NCBI GenBank assembly: GCA_030762895.1
Contig: CM061063.1
Coordinates: 101,578,210-101,642,209, forward strand
Length of the DNA: 64,000 nucleotides
DNA from: Sophora flavescens
Lineage: Eukaryota > Streptophyta > Magnoliopsida > Fabales > Fabaceae
Reading direction: 5' to 3'
Made by a program: the position numbers and the translations under genes. The notes beneath the pieces were generated by a model. That model searched no databases and was not told the DNA's origin. It saw nothing but the letters and a program-made list of their open reading frames with translations. This document shows positions 55,037-64,000 of this stretch, in pieces. The number at the start of each line of letters is the position of its first letter. Within the stretch, counting starts at the first letter, position 1.

Positions 55037-56738
55037 CTATATCAATATCCCTTCGTGATGATCATCACGAGTGGCATGTACATCGTCCACCCGTGTCTCC
55101 TTGATTATAGTAGGCATGTTTGTTGAAAAAGAAGGAGTCTCAGGAATATCAAGATTTGAATCTTGATTTTCATCACTACCATTATACATGCTTTTTCCTT
55201 GGAGAACCACGGACAACCTTTTGTTAGAAGGATGAGTGATGCAGAACACTTGTTTTGCTTGGGAAGCCATTATGAAAGGCTCATTTATATGACCTAACTT
55301 GTTGAGGTATACCAATGTGAACCCCAATTCGTCGGTTTGTACACTACCGTTACTATCAACCCACTTACATTTAAAAACCGGCACCATAAGCTTAGTGTAA
55401 TCGAGCACCCAAATATCTTCAATATATCCAAAGTAAGGTGTCGGTGCTTTAACGAGTTTTGTATCCTTTGCACTAGAGAAGTGCATTGCTTCGGCCACGA
55501 TCATAACCCCACTATTTTGCATGGTACTCTTGTTATCTTGTTCCTTTGTATAAAAGGAAAAGTTATTGATGTCGTATCAACTCCAACATATGACGTTGAA
55601 GCTAGGCCCATGTGCTAGCCATCTTACATCATCAGAAGCAGTACTACCATCCTTAAGCATTTCTTCCTTGAACCATGGTAAGAAAGTCTTGTTATGCTTG
55701 TTCAACAACCACCTTTCGCTCATTCGAGGGTTTTCTTGATTGAATTTTCTTTTATGTTCAAGTAAGAAAGGTTGAACAGAATCAATGTTGTTCAATACAT
55801 ACAAATGTGCTTGAAGCACTTCTTCCCGACCGTTGCTATTAATTCTTAAGCCATGTGTACCCTTACCTTGACATCTTATCTCATCATGTCGAAGCTTAGG
55901 AACCCCTATAGGATCCGTGTTATGAAGGTAGTCCGAACAAAACTCAATAGCTTCTTCTGCAACATACCTTTGAACAATAGATGCTTCCGGACGATGAGTA
56001 TTCTTCACGTACCCTTTCAAGATCTTCATGTAGCGCTCAACTGGGTACATCCATCTCAGAAAAACCGGCCCACATAATCTAATCTCCCTCACCAAATGAA
56101 CAATTAAGTGAACCATTATGTCGAAAAAGGAAGGAGGAAAATACATCTCCAATTGGCACAAGATTGTAGCAGCCTCAACTTCCAAGTCATCCAACATACA
56201 GGGGTCAACGACTTTGCTACATATAGAATTGAAGAATGAGCACAAGCGAGTAATGGTTTGTCTCACATTTTTTGGAGCAATACCACGAATAGCAACGGGC
56301 AGAAGTTGTTGCATCAAGATGTGACAATCATGAGACTTTAAGCCAACTATGTGGAACTTTAATGCCCTGAAGACACCCGCAGAAACTTTGTCTCTCTTTT
56401 TTTGACAAAGTATGACATGCTGGCGGTAAATAAGTCCGCTTACCATCCTCAACAACTGGAGCTAACTTTTTTCGTATACCCATAGCAACGAGGTCAAGAC
56501 AAGCATTCACACCATCCTTTGTCTTGCCCTGAATGTTGAGAAGCGTCCCGATCACACTATCACATACATTTTTCTCCACATGCATCACATCAATGCAGTG
56601 TCTGACATCAAGCTTGCGCCAGTATGGAAGATCAAAAAATATCGACCTCTTCTTCCATATGTTTTTCTCAGCAGCTTTACCTTTCTTTTTGGACTTGCCG
56701 AATATAACTTCGATGCCCTTTACCCTCTGATAAACCTG
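55037..56738 (-). pseudogene. TNP2-type CACTA transposase (Transposase_21), DUF4218 and DUF4216 domains, partial
   Basis: From 56738 downward: GKSKKKGKAAEKNIWKKRSI, then FDLPYWRKLDVRHCIDVMHV and EKNVCDSVIGTLLNIQGKTK (Transposase_21 end); after a frameshift near 56355-56370 (FCGCLQGIKVP to HIVGLKSHDCH, with residues probably lost), LMQQLLPVAIRGI and YFPPSFFDIMVHLIVHLVRE, RWMYPVERYMKILKGYVKN (DUF4218); then RWLAHGPSFNV, and in another frame KCKWVDSNGSVQTDELGFTL and NEPFIMASQAKQVF (DUF4216), ending at 55037. In the family, TNP2 catalyses excision and insertion. The catalytic N-terminal half is missing because Athila-2 lies in the gene. At least two frame breaks. Confidence 0.88.
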
Positions 56739-57222
56739 TGATGAATGTGCAATTTATGTTAGTTTGGAAGTGTAATTAGGAAAGAATTCGTAAATAATCT
56801 TAGAAATCATAGGAAAAATGATAGGAAAATACATACTTTGATATGAATAAAGTTTGGATTAGAGTTTTGATCCTTTTATATTAAAAATATACTCAAATAT
56901 GTTGAAAGTATGCAGGAATAGTAGCCCAGCGCTCAGCTCTAGAATTGGACGCTCAGCCCAGACAGAAACGGAAGAAAACTGCAGGATGCAGGGCATGTAC
57001 CAGCGCCAGTATGGGGCGCCCAGCGCCCATGAAGCAGCAGCAGCAGACAGAAAGCAGTGTTTCTGTGTTGCCAGGGGTGCCCAGCGCAAGCCAGGGGCGC
57101 CCAGCGCTGGGGGACGAGCATAGAACCTATAAATTCGTGTTTCTGCAGTTGAAAAGGGACTTTTGGCCATTTTATCTGATTCGGAATCTGTGTTCTCTGA
57201 GAGAGTTCTGAAGTCTGGGTGT
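56739..57222 (+). repeat. Truncated 5' LTR of Athila-2
   Basis: Begins TGATGAATGTGCAATTTATG as at 62105 and matches it until GTCTGGGTGT, then changes into integrase coding. Carries GCGCCCAGCGCC-type words at 56915-57115 and TATAAAT at 57128-57134. Confidence 0.88.
57128..57134 (+). promoter_or_regulatory. TATA box of Athila-2 LTR
   Basis: TATAAAT about 18 bp after the last GCGCTGGG word; same at 62498-62504 in the 3' LTR. Confidence 0.5.
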
Positions 57223-57527
57223 CCAAAAATGCTATAATTTACAAGCAAAGAGTGAAGGCTTACCATGACAAGCATATAGTGCATAGAGTCTTCTATCCGG
57301 GGCAACAAGTACTTTTATTCAACTCGCGTTTGAAGTTATTCCCTGGAAAGTTGAAGTCCAAATGGTCAGGACCTTTCATTGTTAAAGACGCTATGGCTCA
57401 TGGTGCGGTTGAAGTGGAAGAACCAGAATCTAAAAGGAGGTTTAAAGTGAATGGACAAAGGCTGAAACTATACTTTGGAGGTGATTTTGAGAGAGCAAAA
57501 GCTGCCTTGAGCTTGAAAGAACCTTGA
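57223..57527 (+). pseudogene. Integrase C-terminal fragment, Athila-type pol
   Basis: Encodes IYKQRVKAYHDKHIVHRVFY, PGQQVLLFNSRLKLFPGKLK, SKWSGPFIVKDA and FKVNGQRLKLYFGGDFERAK, ending at TGA 57525-57527. This is the DNA-binding tail of Athila integrase; the catalytic core is missing. The fusion with the LTR at 57222 is a deletion breakpoint, not an original start. Confidence 0.88.
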
Positions 57528-57569
57528 TCGAAAAGTCGGTGTCAAGCTAGTGACGTTAAAGAAGCGCTT

Positions 57570-57587
57570 CTTGGGAGGCAACCCAAG
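57570..57587 (+). other. Conserved post-pol hairpin
   Basis: CTTGGG-AGGCAA-CCCAAG, 42 bp after the integrase stop, within GAAGCGCTTCTTGGGAGGCA. Also found at 7069-7086. Confidence 0.75.
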
Positions 57588-57760
57588 AGTAGATTAGATT
57601 CATTCATTTCCATTATATATTTTTTTTTATCTTTCATTACATACCATGATGCACCTTATTGTGTAAAGTTTACTCTGACATTTGGTGCAGATATGAGTTA
57701 TTGAAAAAGGCCAAAGAATTAGCAGCAGAGGAAGTGGGAGAATTTGAAGGACTACTTTTA

Positions 57761-57895
57761 GCGCTGGGCGCTCAGCTTGACGCTCAGCATGGACAAAGTC
57801 AAAAGATCCAGGAATCATAGTGCTGGGCGCTCAGCTTAACGCTCAGCGTGGACAAAGTCAGAAGCTCCGGGAATCTCAGCGCTGGGCGCTCATGC
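57761..57895 (+). repeat. Three copies of a 59-bp unit with GCGCTGGGCGCTCAGC
   Basis: Units at 57761, 57820 and 57879 contain GCGCTGGGCGCTCAGCTT-like words followed by GGACAAAGTCA and CAGGAATC-like words. The same word type is in the LTR U3. Confidence 0.8.
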
Positions 57896-59101
57896 GAAAG
57901 GCATGAGCGCTGGAAGCTCCAGAAAAACCTGAAGCTCCAATGATGAGCGTCACCTTCTAGCGCCGGGTGCTGGTCTGATATAAATCAGGGAAGTCTCGGG
58001 TTTTGAAACCCAAACCTCAAAGCTTGCATAAACAAACCCTAACCCCTCTTCTCCCTTGCGGTTCTGAGCATCACCAAGGTGGGTAGGGACTTCATTGTGC
58101 CTTCTATTCTCCTCCAACAGGTATGAGTTCTTGTTCTCCCTCTGTCTCACCATTAGGAATCTTGTCTTGGTCTCCCCTCCATAAGATGTGTCACGTAGAG
58201 CACCAACTCACAATCACCCACTTCACATTCATGTTTGCATTCACATATCCAAGTTTAATCACCGATTGGGAGTTGGTTTGGATTGAGTTGTTTGCTTAAT
58301 TGATTTTTTTTGGAAGGCAAGAGATGTTCAAATGATGCAATTTTGCAACTACAAAAGCATACACCCTATGTGTTTGATAAAATGTCCCTATGGATTCTAC
58401 TTGAAAAATTGCAAAAAGTGGCACTTTAATTAACATTTGATCACAGTGTGTAGGTTCTATGATCACTCACTTGCTTCATGAAGTGTTTTTGGAACCAATT
58501 CTAAGTGGGTTACTAAGTGTTGGGTATTTTGAAGTTGTCCTAAGCATGAACACACCCACACACCACATGTTTGATAAAATGCCTCTAAGAGTGAACAAGT
58601 TGTGGTTGTTGATTTTTTTCGGATAAAGTGGCATGAATAATGGAACCATCATGATTTTGAGAATTACACACCTATAAACTTCATGTGTTTGATAAAAGGT
58701 GCTTAAGTTCATTATAAATCACAAGTTGTATGCCTTATGGTTAGTCACACGATTGTTGTATAAATTGAAACTAAATCATCATTGTGATTGCCTTATGTTG
58801 GGACTTTGAATCTATGTTAAATGAAAAAAGGATTGTGGGAACTGAATGCATAGGACTTGGACAACAAATAGCTGAATGCATGCTTACTTTGTTAAGTGAA
58901 GATGTATGACATTCTGTCTCTCTGATTTTAGAATTTGTATGATGCCCTATCACTGCTAAATTGATGTCCCTGTGATACATAAGTGGCCTATGTCTGACAT
59001 GCTCATGCTGAATATTGTATTTCCTTGAGAGCATTAAAGAATTTGAACTAAGAAACAGCCTGTTTATGCTTTGTATGTTGATCTATTTTTAACAGGTTAC
59101 C
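57896..59101 (+). other. Spacer between pol and the extra ORF
   Basis: No coding support. Three spaced ATGTGTTTGATAAAATG-like words (about 58375, 58565 and 58685) and AT-rich text. CTATTTTTAACAGGTTACC just before the ORF ends in a good splice-acceptor-like AACAG (59096), so the ORF may be expressed from a spliced subgenomic RNA. Confidence 0.45.
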
Positions 59102-60352
59102 ATGGCTCCTACTGCACCGGAAAAGAAAAGAAAGAAGGCTGCAGCATCCCCATCCTACAATGCAAATTTATTTCGCTCTGAGGAACATGAGCAAACATAC
59201 AATGATTTTGTGAAAACTAGGAGTATCCAGAGTGAGAAAGCAATCAAGGTGGGGAGGGCTGAGTGTCCTGCAATGGTTGAGCAGATTCTGAATAGAAGGT
59301 GGAATACCTTGGTGAGCTTTCCGAAACCAGTATCCTAGCTGTTGGTGAAAGAATTCTATGCCAATGCTTTTGAAAATGAACCACTGAAGGGGAATAAGTA
59401 TGTGAGCTTTGTCCGAGGAAAGGAAATTCGTTATAATGCTAGCATCATCAGTTCCATCCTCCGGACTCCTGCACCAAAGGAATGCGAATATGAAGAAATT
59501 CAAGAGCAACAGGTGGATGCTAATGCATTGATAACCACATTGTGCCAACCCGGAGCAACATGGATCTATACCAGAAGTGGGGTTCCAAGAAAGCTCAAAG
59601 CATCACAATTCAAGCCCATTCCAAGAGCTTGGTGTACTTTTGTGCATCACACACTGCAAACATGTGCCAATGTCTCTGATGTAATTGTCTCTAGGGCACA
59701 GTTGGTGTACTGCATAGTAGAAGGGAAGAAAATTGATGTGGGTGAAATATTGACTCAGGATATCTATGAGATTGCACAATCCACTGTTGCAGCTCTTGGA
59801 CATGCTTCTCTGATTTCTATGCTCTGTGAGAACGCAGGTGTCGAGGTTTCTAAGGAAGAGATACTAATAAAGCCCATGCTTACAGTTACAGGGAGCTATA
59901 TTCAGAAGCTAGAAAATGGGTCAATTGGACAGCAGCCTGGTCCTGAGAATCCACCACATGAGCAAGATCCACCACAGAGGCAGCAGCAACAAACTGATTT
60001 TTTGGACAGATTGGGACATGTAGAGACAGGCCTCAATGAAGTTACTGGGCAGCTGGCACGTGTAGCACTTCGCCAAGGGCGTTTGGATCGAAATGTTCAA
60101 GCTATGTGTCGTTTGAATACTCTCATTCTACAGTCTCAACAAGGACTAGAGTCTATGATCCGCCGCATGGCAGAGAACCAGGGAGTAGATGTGGAGACAT
60201 TGGGAGGTTTACCGGTGGGACCATTATCCGAGCAGCAGATTTTAGAAATGATTAATTTTGATGACTCGGTAGGGGATGACATAGAGGAGGAACCTGTGGG
60301 TGATGATGAGGCAGCTGAGCCAACAAATGGAGAGGATGAGGATGCACCATAG
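59102..60352 (+). pseudogene. Env-position ORF of Athila-2 (putative plant transposon protein domain), one in-frame stop
   Basis: A 416-codon frame starting MAPTAPEKKRKKAAASPSYN, broken only by a TAG at 59336-59338 (after SFPKPVS); the same frame resumes LLVKEFYANAF. The middle (NKYVSFVRGKEIRYNASIIS, PIPRAWCTFVHHTLQTCANV, LVYCIVEGKKIDVG) resembles the plant 'putative plant transposon protein' family found in legume Athila elements. A basic N-terminus (KKRKK, possible nuclear signal), a Gln/Pro-rich linker (QQPGPENPPHEQDPP), a likely helical region and an acidic tail (EEEPVGDDEAAEP) follow. No signal peptide or membrane segment is visible, so it is not a classical envelope protein. It sits between pol and the 3' LTR, where Athila elements keep an extra gene. 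Function unknown; the single stop suggests recent decay. Confidence 0.75.
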
Positions 60353-62066
60353 TGTTTAGGACTTTGTTTAGTTTTACCTGTGTGTTGTTTAGCTTTATCT
60401 GTGTGATTTACTGTTTTTCGTTTTGAACCTGTAAACAGATCTTATGTTGTGGTCTTTTGGAACTTGCATGGATGTGTAGGAATTATGTTTTGATGTTTCT
60501 AGTTAAATATTAGATTTTCAGAAAACTAACTGATAGCTTGCTAATGATTGTTTTTGATGTGCTGTAGTAATGACTGGCTACTGGCTACGGTCATCCAGCT
60601 GCGTTTGCAATATGTGCAGCTTCCACAGGCTCAATCATGCAAGGAAAAGGGGGGAAGTGATCGTAAACTCTTTCTCTCTATCCTTTCCTTCAATTGTGTT
60701 ACAGCCTGTGGAGTGTGTGGGTAAAAATGTGGATTTGGAAGCACATAGCATAGCTGAAAATTGAGTGGAGTTTGGTGTAAATTTTCTTGTGAGCATATTG
60801 CTATTGCTCGACTAAAAATTCTTAGCATCATGCATTTTTGTACCAGCTGAACATATGATTGCATTAGAACCGTTGATCCTTATGACTTGTTTGGGGACAA
60901 TCTCTCATACTATGATTAATGCAATACTAGGTGAGCTGATTTCCCTTGCACATGGCCAAAACTGTGAGCTTTTGAGCCCAAATTGGTCACATATCAGTTC
61001 TTTCTTTCATGTGTGTTATCCATCACTTGCATATTTGCACTTTTTCTTGCCTAGATGCTTGTCACTGTTGCATTGTCTGTGCATATGCATAAATGATTGA
61101 GGCATCATTTCGTTGATTAAGTTCAGGGCTAAACTAGCCATCCTAACATTTTCCATTGTGAGCCCCTTAGAGCCTTAGCCTATTTTTCTTATGAAAATAG
61201 CTCATTACAAGCCGATAAATCGAAAAAACAATTTTGTCCCACTACTTTGGCTTAGAGGAATGTTTGGACTTAAGTTTGGGGTCGTTCTCTTGCTTGGGGA
61301 CAAGAAAGCAAATAAAGTTTGGGGTGAGAGTAGGCCGCTAAAGATGCCTACTAGAAAAAAATTGAAAATTGAAAAAGAAAAACTGAAACTGAAAAAGAAA
61401 AAGAAAAAAAGAAAAAGCCAAAAAGAAAAAGAAACAAAGAAAGTAGACAAAAGTGAGAAAAAGGCAAAATAGAAAGAAAAGAAAAGGAAACAAGAAGCAA
61501 CAAAAGGAAAAAAAAAAGAAAGAAATAGTTGGAAATGAATAAAAAGGGAAATAGCACAAAGTGTGTGCTTATGTGCTTGTGAACTAGCTAAGCAAGGGAA
61601 GAAGCTCCAAGAGTCCACATTCCTTGAAGTCAAAGTAGTTTAGCCTATATCTTTGATTATATTCACCCCCCACCTTAGCCCCGTTACATCCAAATAAAAG
61701 ACCTCCTGATATGTGTTGCATTGGCATTTGAGATGTGTATGCTTAGCATCTTGTCAAGATTAGGATTGAGGAATGCAGGTGGATTGGATTTGAGAGCAAA
61801 AATGACCAAGTGAGGGTGTGTGAAACATTGAAATAGAGAGGTTGCAAGGGATAATTTTGTGCATTCAGTTGAGCCGATTTGGTAGTATGGTTGATTGTCT
61901 TAAAATAAGAAAGCATGTGATCAATTGGAATTGATGTTTGATTATGTGAAGTTTGTGCAATTTGCAAAAATGTTATGAGTTGAAGTCTTGCATGAAGTAA
62001 GGTGCTTCATAAGGGATTTAATCATAGAACTCCATCTATTTTACCCCTTTTTATGACTTTGAATAA

Positions 62067-62084
62067 TTGCTTGAGGACAAGCAA
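62067..62084 (+). other. Perfect hairpin upstream of the polypurine tract
   Basis: TTGCTTG-AGGA-CAAGCAA, 7-bp stem, 7 bp before AAGTTTGGGG. Counterpart of 5683-5700. Confidence 0.8.
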
Positions 62085-62091
62085 AATTTCT

Positions 62092-62101
62092 AAGTTTGGG
62101 G
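62092..62101 (+). other. Polypurine tract of Athila-2
   Basis: AAGTTTGGGG followed by TTG and the 3' LTR start TGATGAATG at 62105. Confidence 0.75.
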
Positions 62102-62104
62102 TTG

Positions 62105-62786
62105 TGATGAATGTGCAATTTATGTTAGTTTGGAAGTGTAATTAGGAAAGAATTCGTGAATAATCTTAGAAATCATAGGAAAAGTGATAGGAAAATACAT
62201 ACTTTGATATGAATAAAGTTTGGATTAGAGTTCTAATCCTTTTATATTAAAAATATACTCAAATATGTTGAAAGTATGTAAGAATAGTAGCCCAGCGCTC
62301 AGCTCTAGAATTGGACGCTCAGCCCGGACAGAAATGGAAGAAAACTGCAGGATGCAGGGCATGTACCAGCGCCCAGCGCCAGTATAGGGTGCCCAGCGCC
62401 CATGAAACAGCAGCAGACAGGATGCATCATTTCTGTGTTGCCATGGGCGCCCAGCGCAGGCCAGGGGCGCCCAGCGCTGGGGTACGAGCAGAGAACCTAT
62501 AAATTCATGTTTCTGCAGTTGAAAAGGGACTTTTGGCCATTTTATCTGATTCGGAATATGTGTTCTCTGAGCGAGTTATGACGTCTGGGTGTTCAAGAAG
62601 CTTTTGGAAGAGAGAATTGAAGAATCCAAAGCTTCTCTACCTCAATTCTCATCTATTTCTTCTAGATTTCAGCTTGTAGTTATGAGTTTCTAAATTTCCT
62701 AGGTTAGGATAGGATGAATTCAATCAAATCTTGATGTAAGTTTGTTCTAACTCCGATTTCAATTCAAATTCGTTCAAATTGAGTAA
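62105..62786 (+). repeat. 3' LTR of Athila-2, interrupted
   Basis: Matches 56739-57222 and continues further (AAGAAGCTTTTGGAAGAGAG...) to 62786, where another LTR begins. TATAAAT at 62498-62504 follows GCGCCCAGCGCT words. Confidence 0.85.
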
Positions 62787-64000
62787 TGATGCGTGATTTT
62801 TAAATATATAAAGGCAAGTGCACCTCGTCGCAAACAAGTAATACGGTGGTGAGACCGGTTATCGTATCCACAGGGATCGGTTGCCAATTACCAATTCACA
62901 AGCTTAACAACTATCTAGACTTAACTAAAGTATGAGAGATTAAACAGAAAATAAAGAAATAAAATGTTTTTGGTCTTTTGGGAATTTTATCGAACACTTG
63001 GTATGCAAACAGAGATGTGGCTAAGATTGTTAGGGTTAGACTACACTAATCCTCCCTTCATTGCAATGAAATGGTTATCAACACAAGTCCTAATTCAATT
63101 ATGACAATCAAGCCTTTTCTAAAATACTCAAGCCTAATGTCTTAGGTGCATTGAGCCTAAAACCCCAAATCAAACCCTAATGTCTTAGGTGGATTAATCT
63201 GTGATTTTGCATTAAGTCAAGACTTATAAGATTGCAAGCATTCAACACCTATGTCTAGATTCTTGAACTACTTGGCATATGATTCATGAGCATGCCTTAA
63301 CACCAACCTTTCAGTCATCTATCAAAGCAACATATCATTCCTATGGGTAGCTAATCCAAGGAAAGCATTAAGCACAGAATCACATACTCATAAAGAAATA
63401 GAGACTTGCATTAAAACCAAATCAAATACAACAAGTTCAGAAAAGCTACATCTAGCCCCAACAATGGGGGATCAGTTACTCATATTTACAGAAAACCAAA
63501 CCAGGGAAATAGGAGAAAAGGAGAGGAGAGACTCCATGGGAGCTTTCCTTCTTCTTCACAGCAAACCCCTCTCAGCAACTCCCCTCTAGGGTCGAAACCC
63601 TAGCTCACCAGGGCAGCTCTCCAAGTCCCCAAGAGTTCTCTCCACCAAAAGCTCTCTCTTTTCCCCCTAGAACAAGAACTTATACTACGGTCGATTGTGC
63701 GCGCATTCGCAAGGCGAGATATGTCTCGCGAGACGAATATTAAAAATCTGCTTCAGAGAATTGATCTCTCGCGAGGCGAGAGTTTCTTCGCGACGCGAGA
63801 CCGAAAGGTTTTTCTTCAATACGCCCGTGAGGAGCATCAGGGCCTTGGCGTGATGGCTTCATTTTGCAGACTCGCGAGGCGAGACATGGGTTCGCGAGGC
63901 GAACCAGAAAGGCTTGCATTTTCTCCAACAGTCAGCTTTCAGGGTCGCGGGGCGAATCCAGGCTCGCGGGGCGAATCACCAGAATTCTGCTTGGCTCAAT
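62787..64000 (-). mobile_element. Partial LTR of a third Athila-type family (runs off window)
   Basis: Left edge TGATGCGTGATTTTTAAATA, then GGCAAGTGCACCTCGTCGCA and CAGGGATCGGTTGCCAATTA, the same R/U5-end layout as 4048-4140 (GGCAAGTGTACCGGGTCGTC, AGGATTGGGTTACC). Minus orientation. Words of the TCGCGAGGCGAG type at 63699-63985 lie upstream of a GTATAAG TATA-like box at 63679-63685. The right end is outside the window, so solo or complete status is unknown. Confidence 0.75.

Larger units (their letters stand above)
54435..56738 (-). mobile_element. CACTA element 4 carrying TNP2 transposase, cut by Athila-2
   Basis: Left end CACTAATGCAATAAGTGC, an A-type terminus with one change (CACTAATG for CACTAGTG), preceded by ACA, and a subterminal array to 54715. 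Gene content on the minus strand is TNP2 transposase (55037-56738). Inserted into the first main exon of CACTA-3. The upstream half lies beyond the Athila-2 insertion at 56739 and is not in the window. Confidence 0.85.
60353..62104 (+). other. 3' UTR of Athila-2 with purine tract
   Basis: No supportable gene. Features: AAGTTTGGGG at 61272-61281 and 61315-61324, a run of nearly pure A/G at 61364-61545 (giving a lysine-rich frame by composition only), a hairpin at 62067-62084 and the polypurine tract at 62092-62101. The order mirrors the 5663-7133 interior of the other Athila element. Confidence 0.65.
56739..62786 (+). mobile_element. Athila-type element 2 with internal deletion
   Basis: Plus orientation. 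Partial 5' LTR (56739-57222), integrase C-terminus (to 57527), long spacer, env-position ORF (59102-60352), 3' UTR with purine tract, polypurine tract (62092-62101) and 3' LTR (62105-62786). Primer site, gag, protease, RT and most of integrase are lost between LTR and pol. Inserted in the TNP2 gene of CACTA-4; its far end is masked by another LTR at 62787. Confidence 0.85.

Noticed and set aside
56859..57226. Overlapping frames in the Athila-2 LTR on both strands
   Set aside because: They derive from the GC-rich GCGCCCAGCGCC words and cross the LTR/TATA region; no family match.
61191..61472. Lysine-rich open frame (93 codons)
   Set aside because: Arises from a nearly pure A/G tract in the Athila-2 3' UTR; no start context, family or conservation argument.
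61205..61633. Phenylalanine/serine-rich frame on the opposite strand of the purine tract
   Set aside because: Pure composition effect (TTC/TTT codons) of the same tract; not a membrane protein.

Overview
This window is a plant nuclear repeat block, almost certainly from a eudicot. It contains plant Ty3/gypsy retrotransposons (Athila-like, and chromodomain Tekay/Del-like), Ty1/copia and Ogre-like solo LTRs, LINE fragments with plant-type RNase H, a tRNA-derived SINE, hAT-, mariner- and Mutator-like MITEs, and a nest of CACTA (En/Spm) DNA transposons. Several features resemble legume genomes (Ogre-like LTR, Athila elements with a 'putative plant transposon protein' ORF), but the species cannot be fixed from sequence alone. 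I see no intact host gene and no CRISPR, tRNA or rRNA gene.

Layout. 1-669 is the cut end of an Athila-type LTR (minus orientation) lying in the LTR of a decayed Tekay/Del element, whose pol remnant runs to 3879 (minus). That pol abuts a plus-oriented LTR-like segment at 3880. The segment was split at 4047/11703 by a complete 7.66 kb Athila-like element (4048-11702, 5-bp duplication GAAAG, tRNA-Asp primer site) that encodes gag-protease but no reverse transcriptase. A second copy of the same pol/LTR chimera occupies 15871-21198. 21.2-24.6 kb is AT-rich sequence holding an hAT-like MITE, a mariner-like foldback MITE and a SINE.

24640-39962 is the most striking region. A CACTA element (minus orientation, target duplication ATG) contains a second element of the same family in the opposite orientation (26786-35145, target duplication TGT). 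That second element was itself hit by an Athila solo LTR (29171-30578, duplication ACAAC). The two CACTA copies form a multi-kilobase inverted repeat. 40-52 kb is low-gene AT-rich DNA with a LINE RNase H remnant, a short 5'-truncated LINE, a 3.05 kb Ogre-like solo LTR and a larger LINE fragment carrying a MULE-like MITE and a copia-type solo LTR. 52023-56738 holds two more nested CACTA elements, the second carrying the TNP2 transposase. From 56739 an Athila-type element of another family (plus) has an integrase C-terminus, an extra ORF in the env position and its 3' LTR (62105-62786), which is interrupted by a minus-oriented LTR running off the window.

How the parts relate. Everything recognisable is selfish DNA, and nesting gives a relative order. 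Tekay chimeras are older than the Athila gag-pro element; CACTA-1 is older than CACTA-2, which is older than the Athila solo LTR; CACTA-3 is older than CACTA-4, which is older than the Athila-2 element. Two themes recur across unrelated elements: clusters of short GC-rich self-complementary words just upstream of the LTR TATA box, and conserved hairpins next to the pol stop and the polypurine tract of Athila-type elements.
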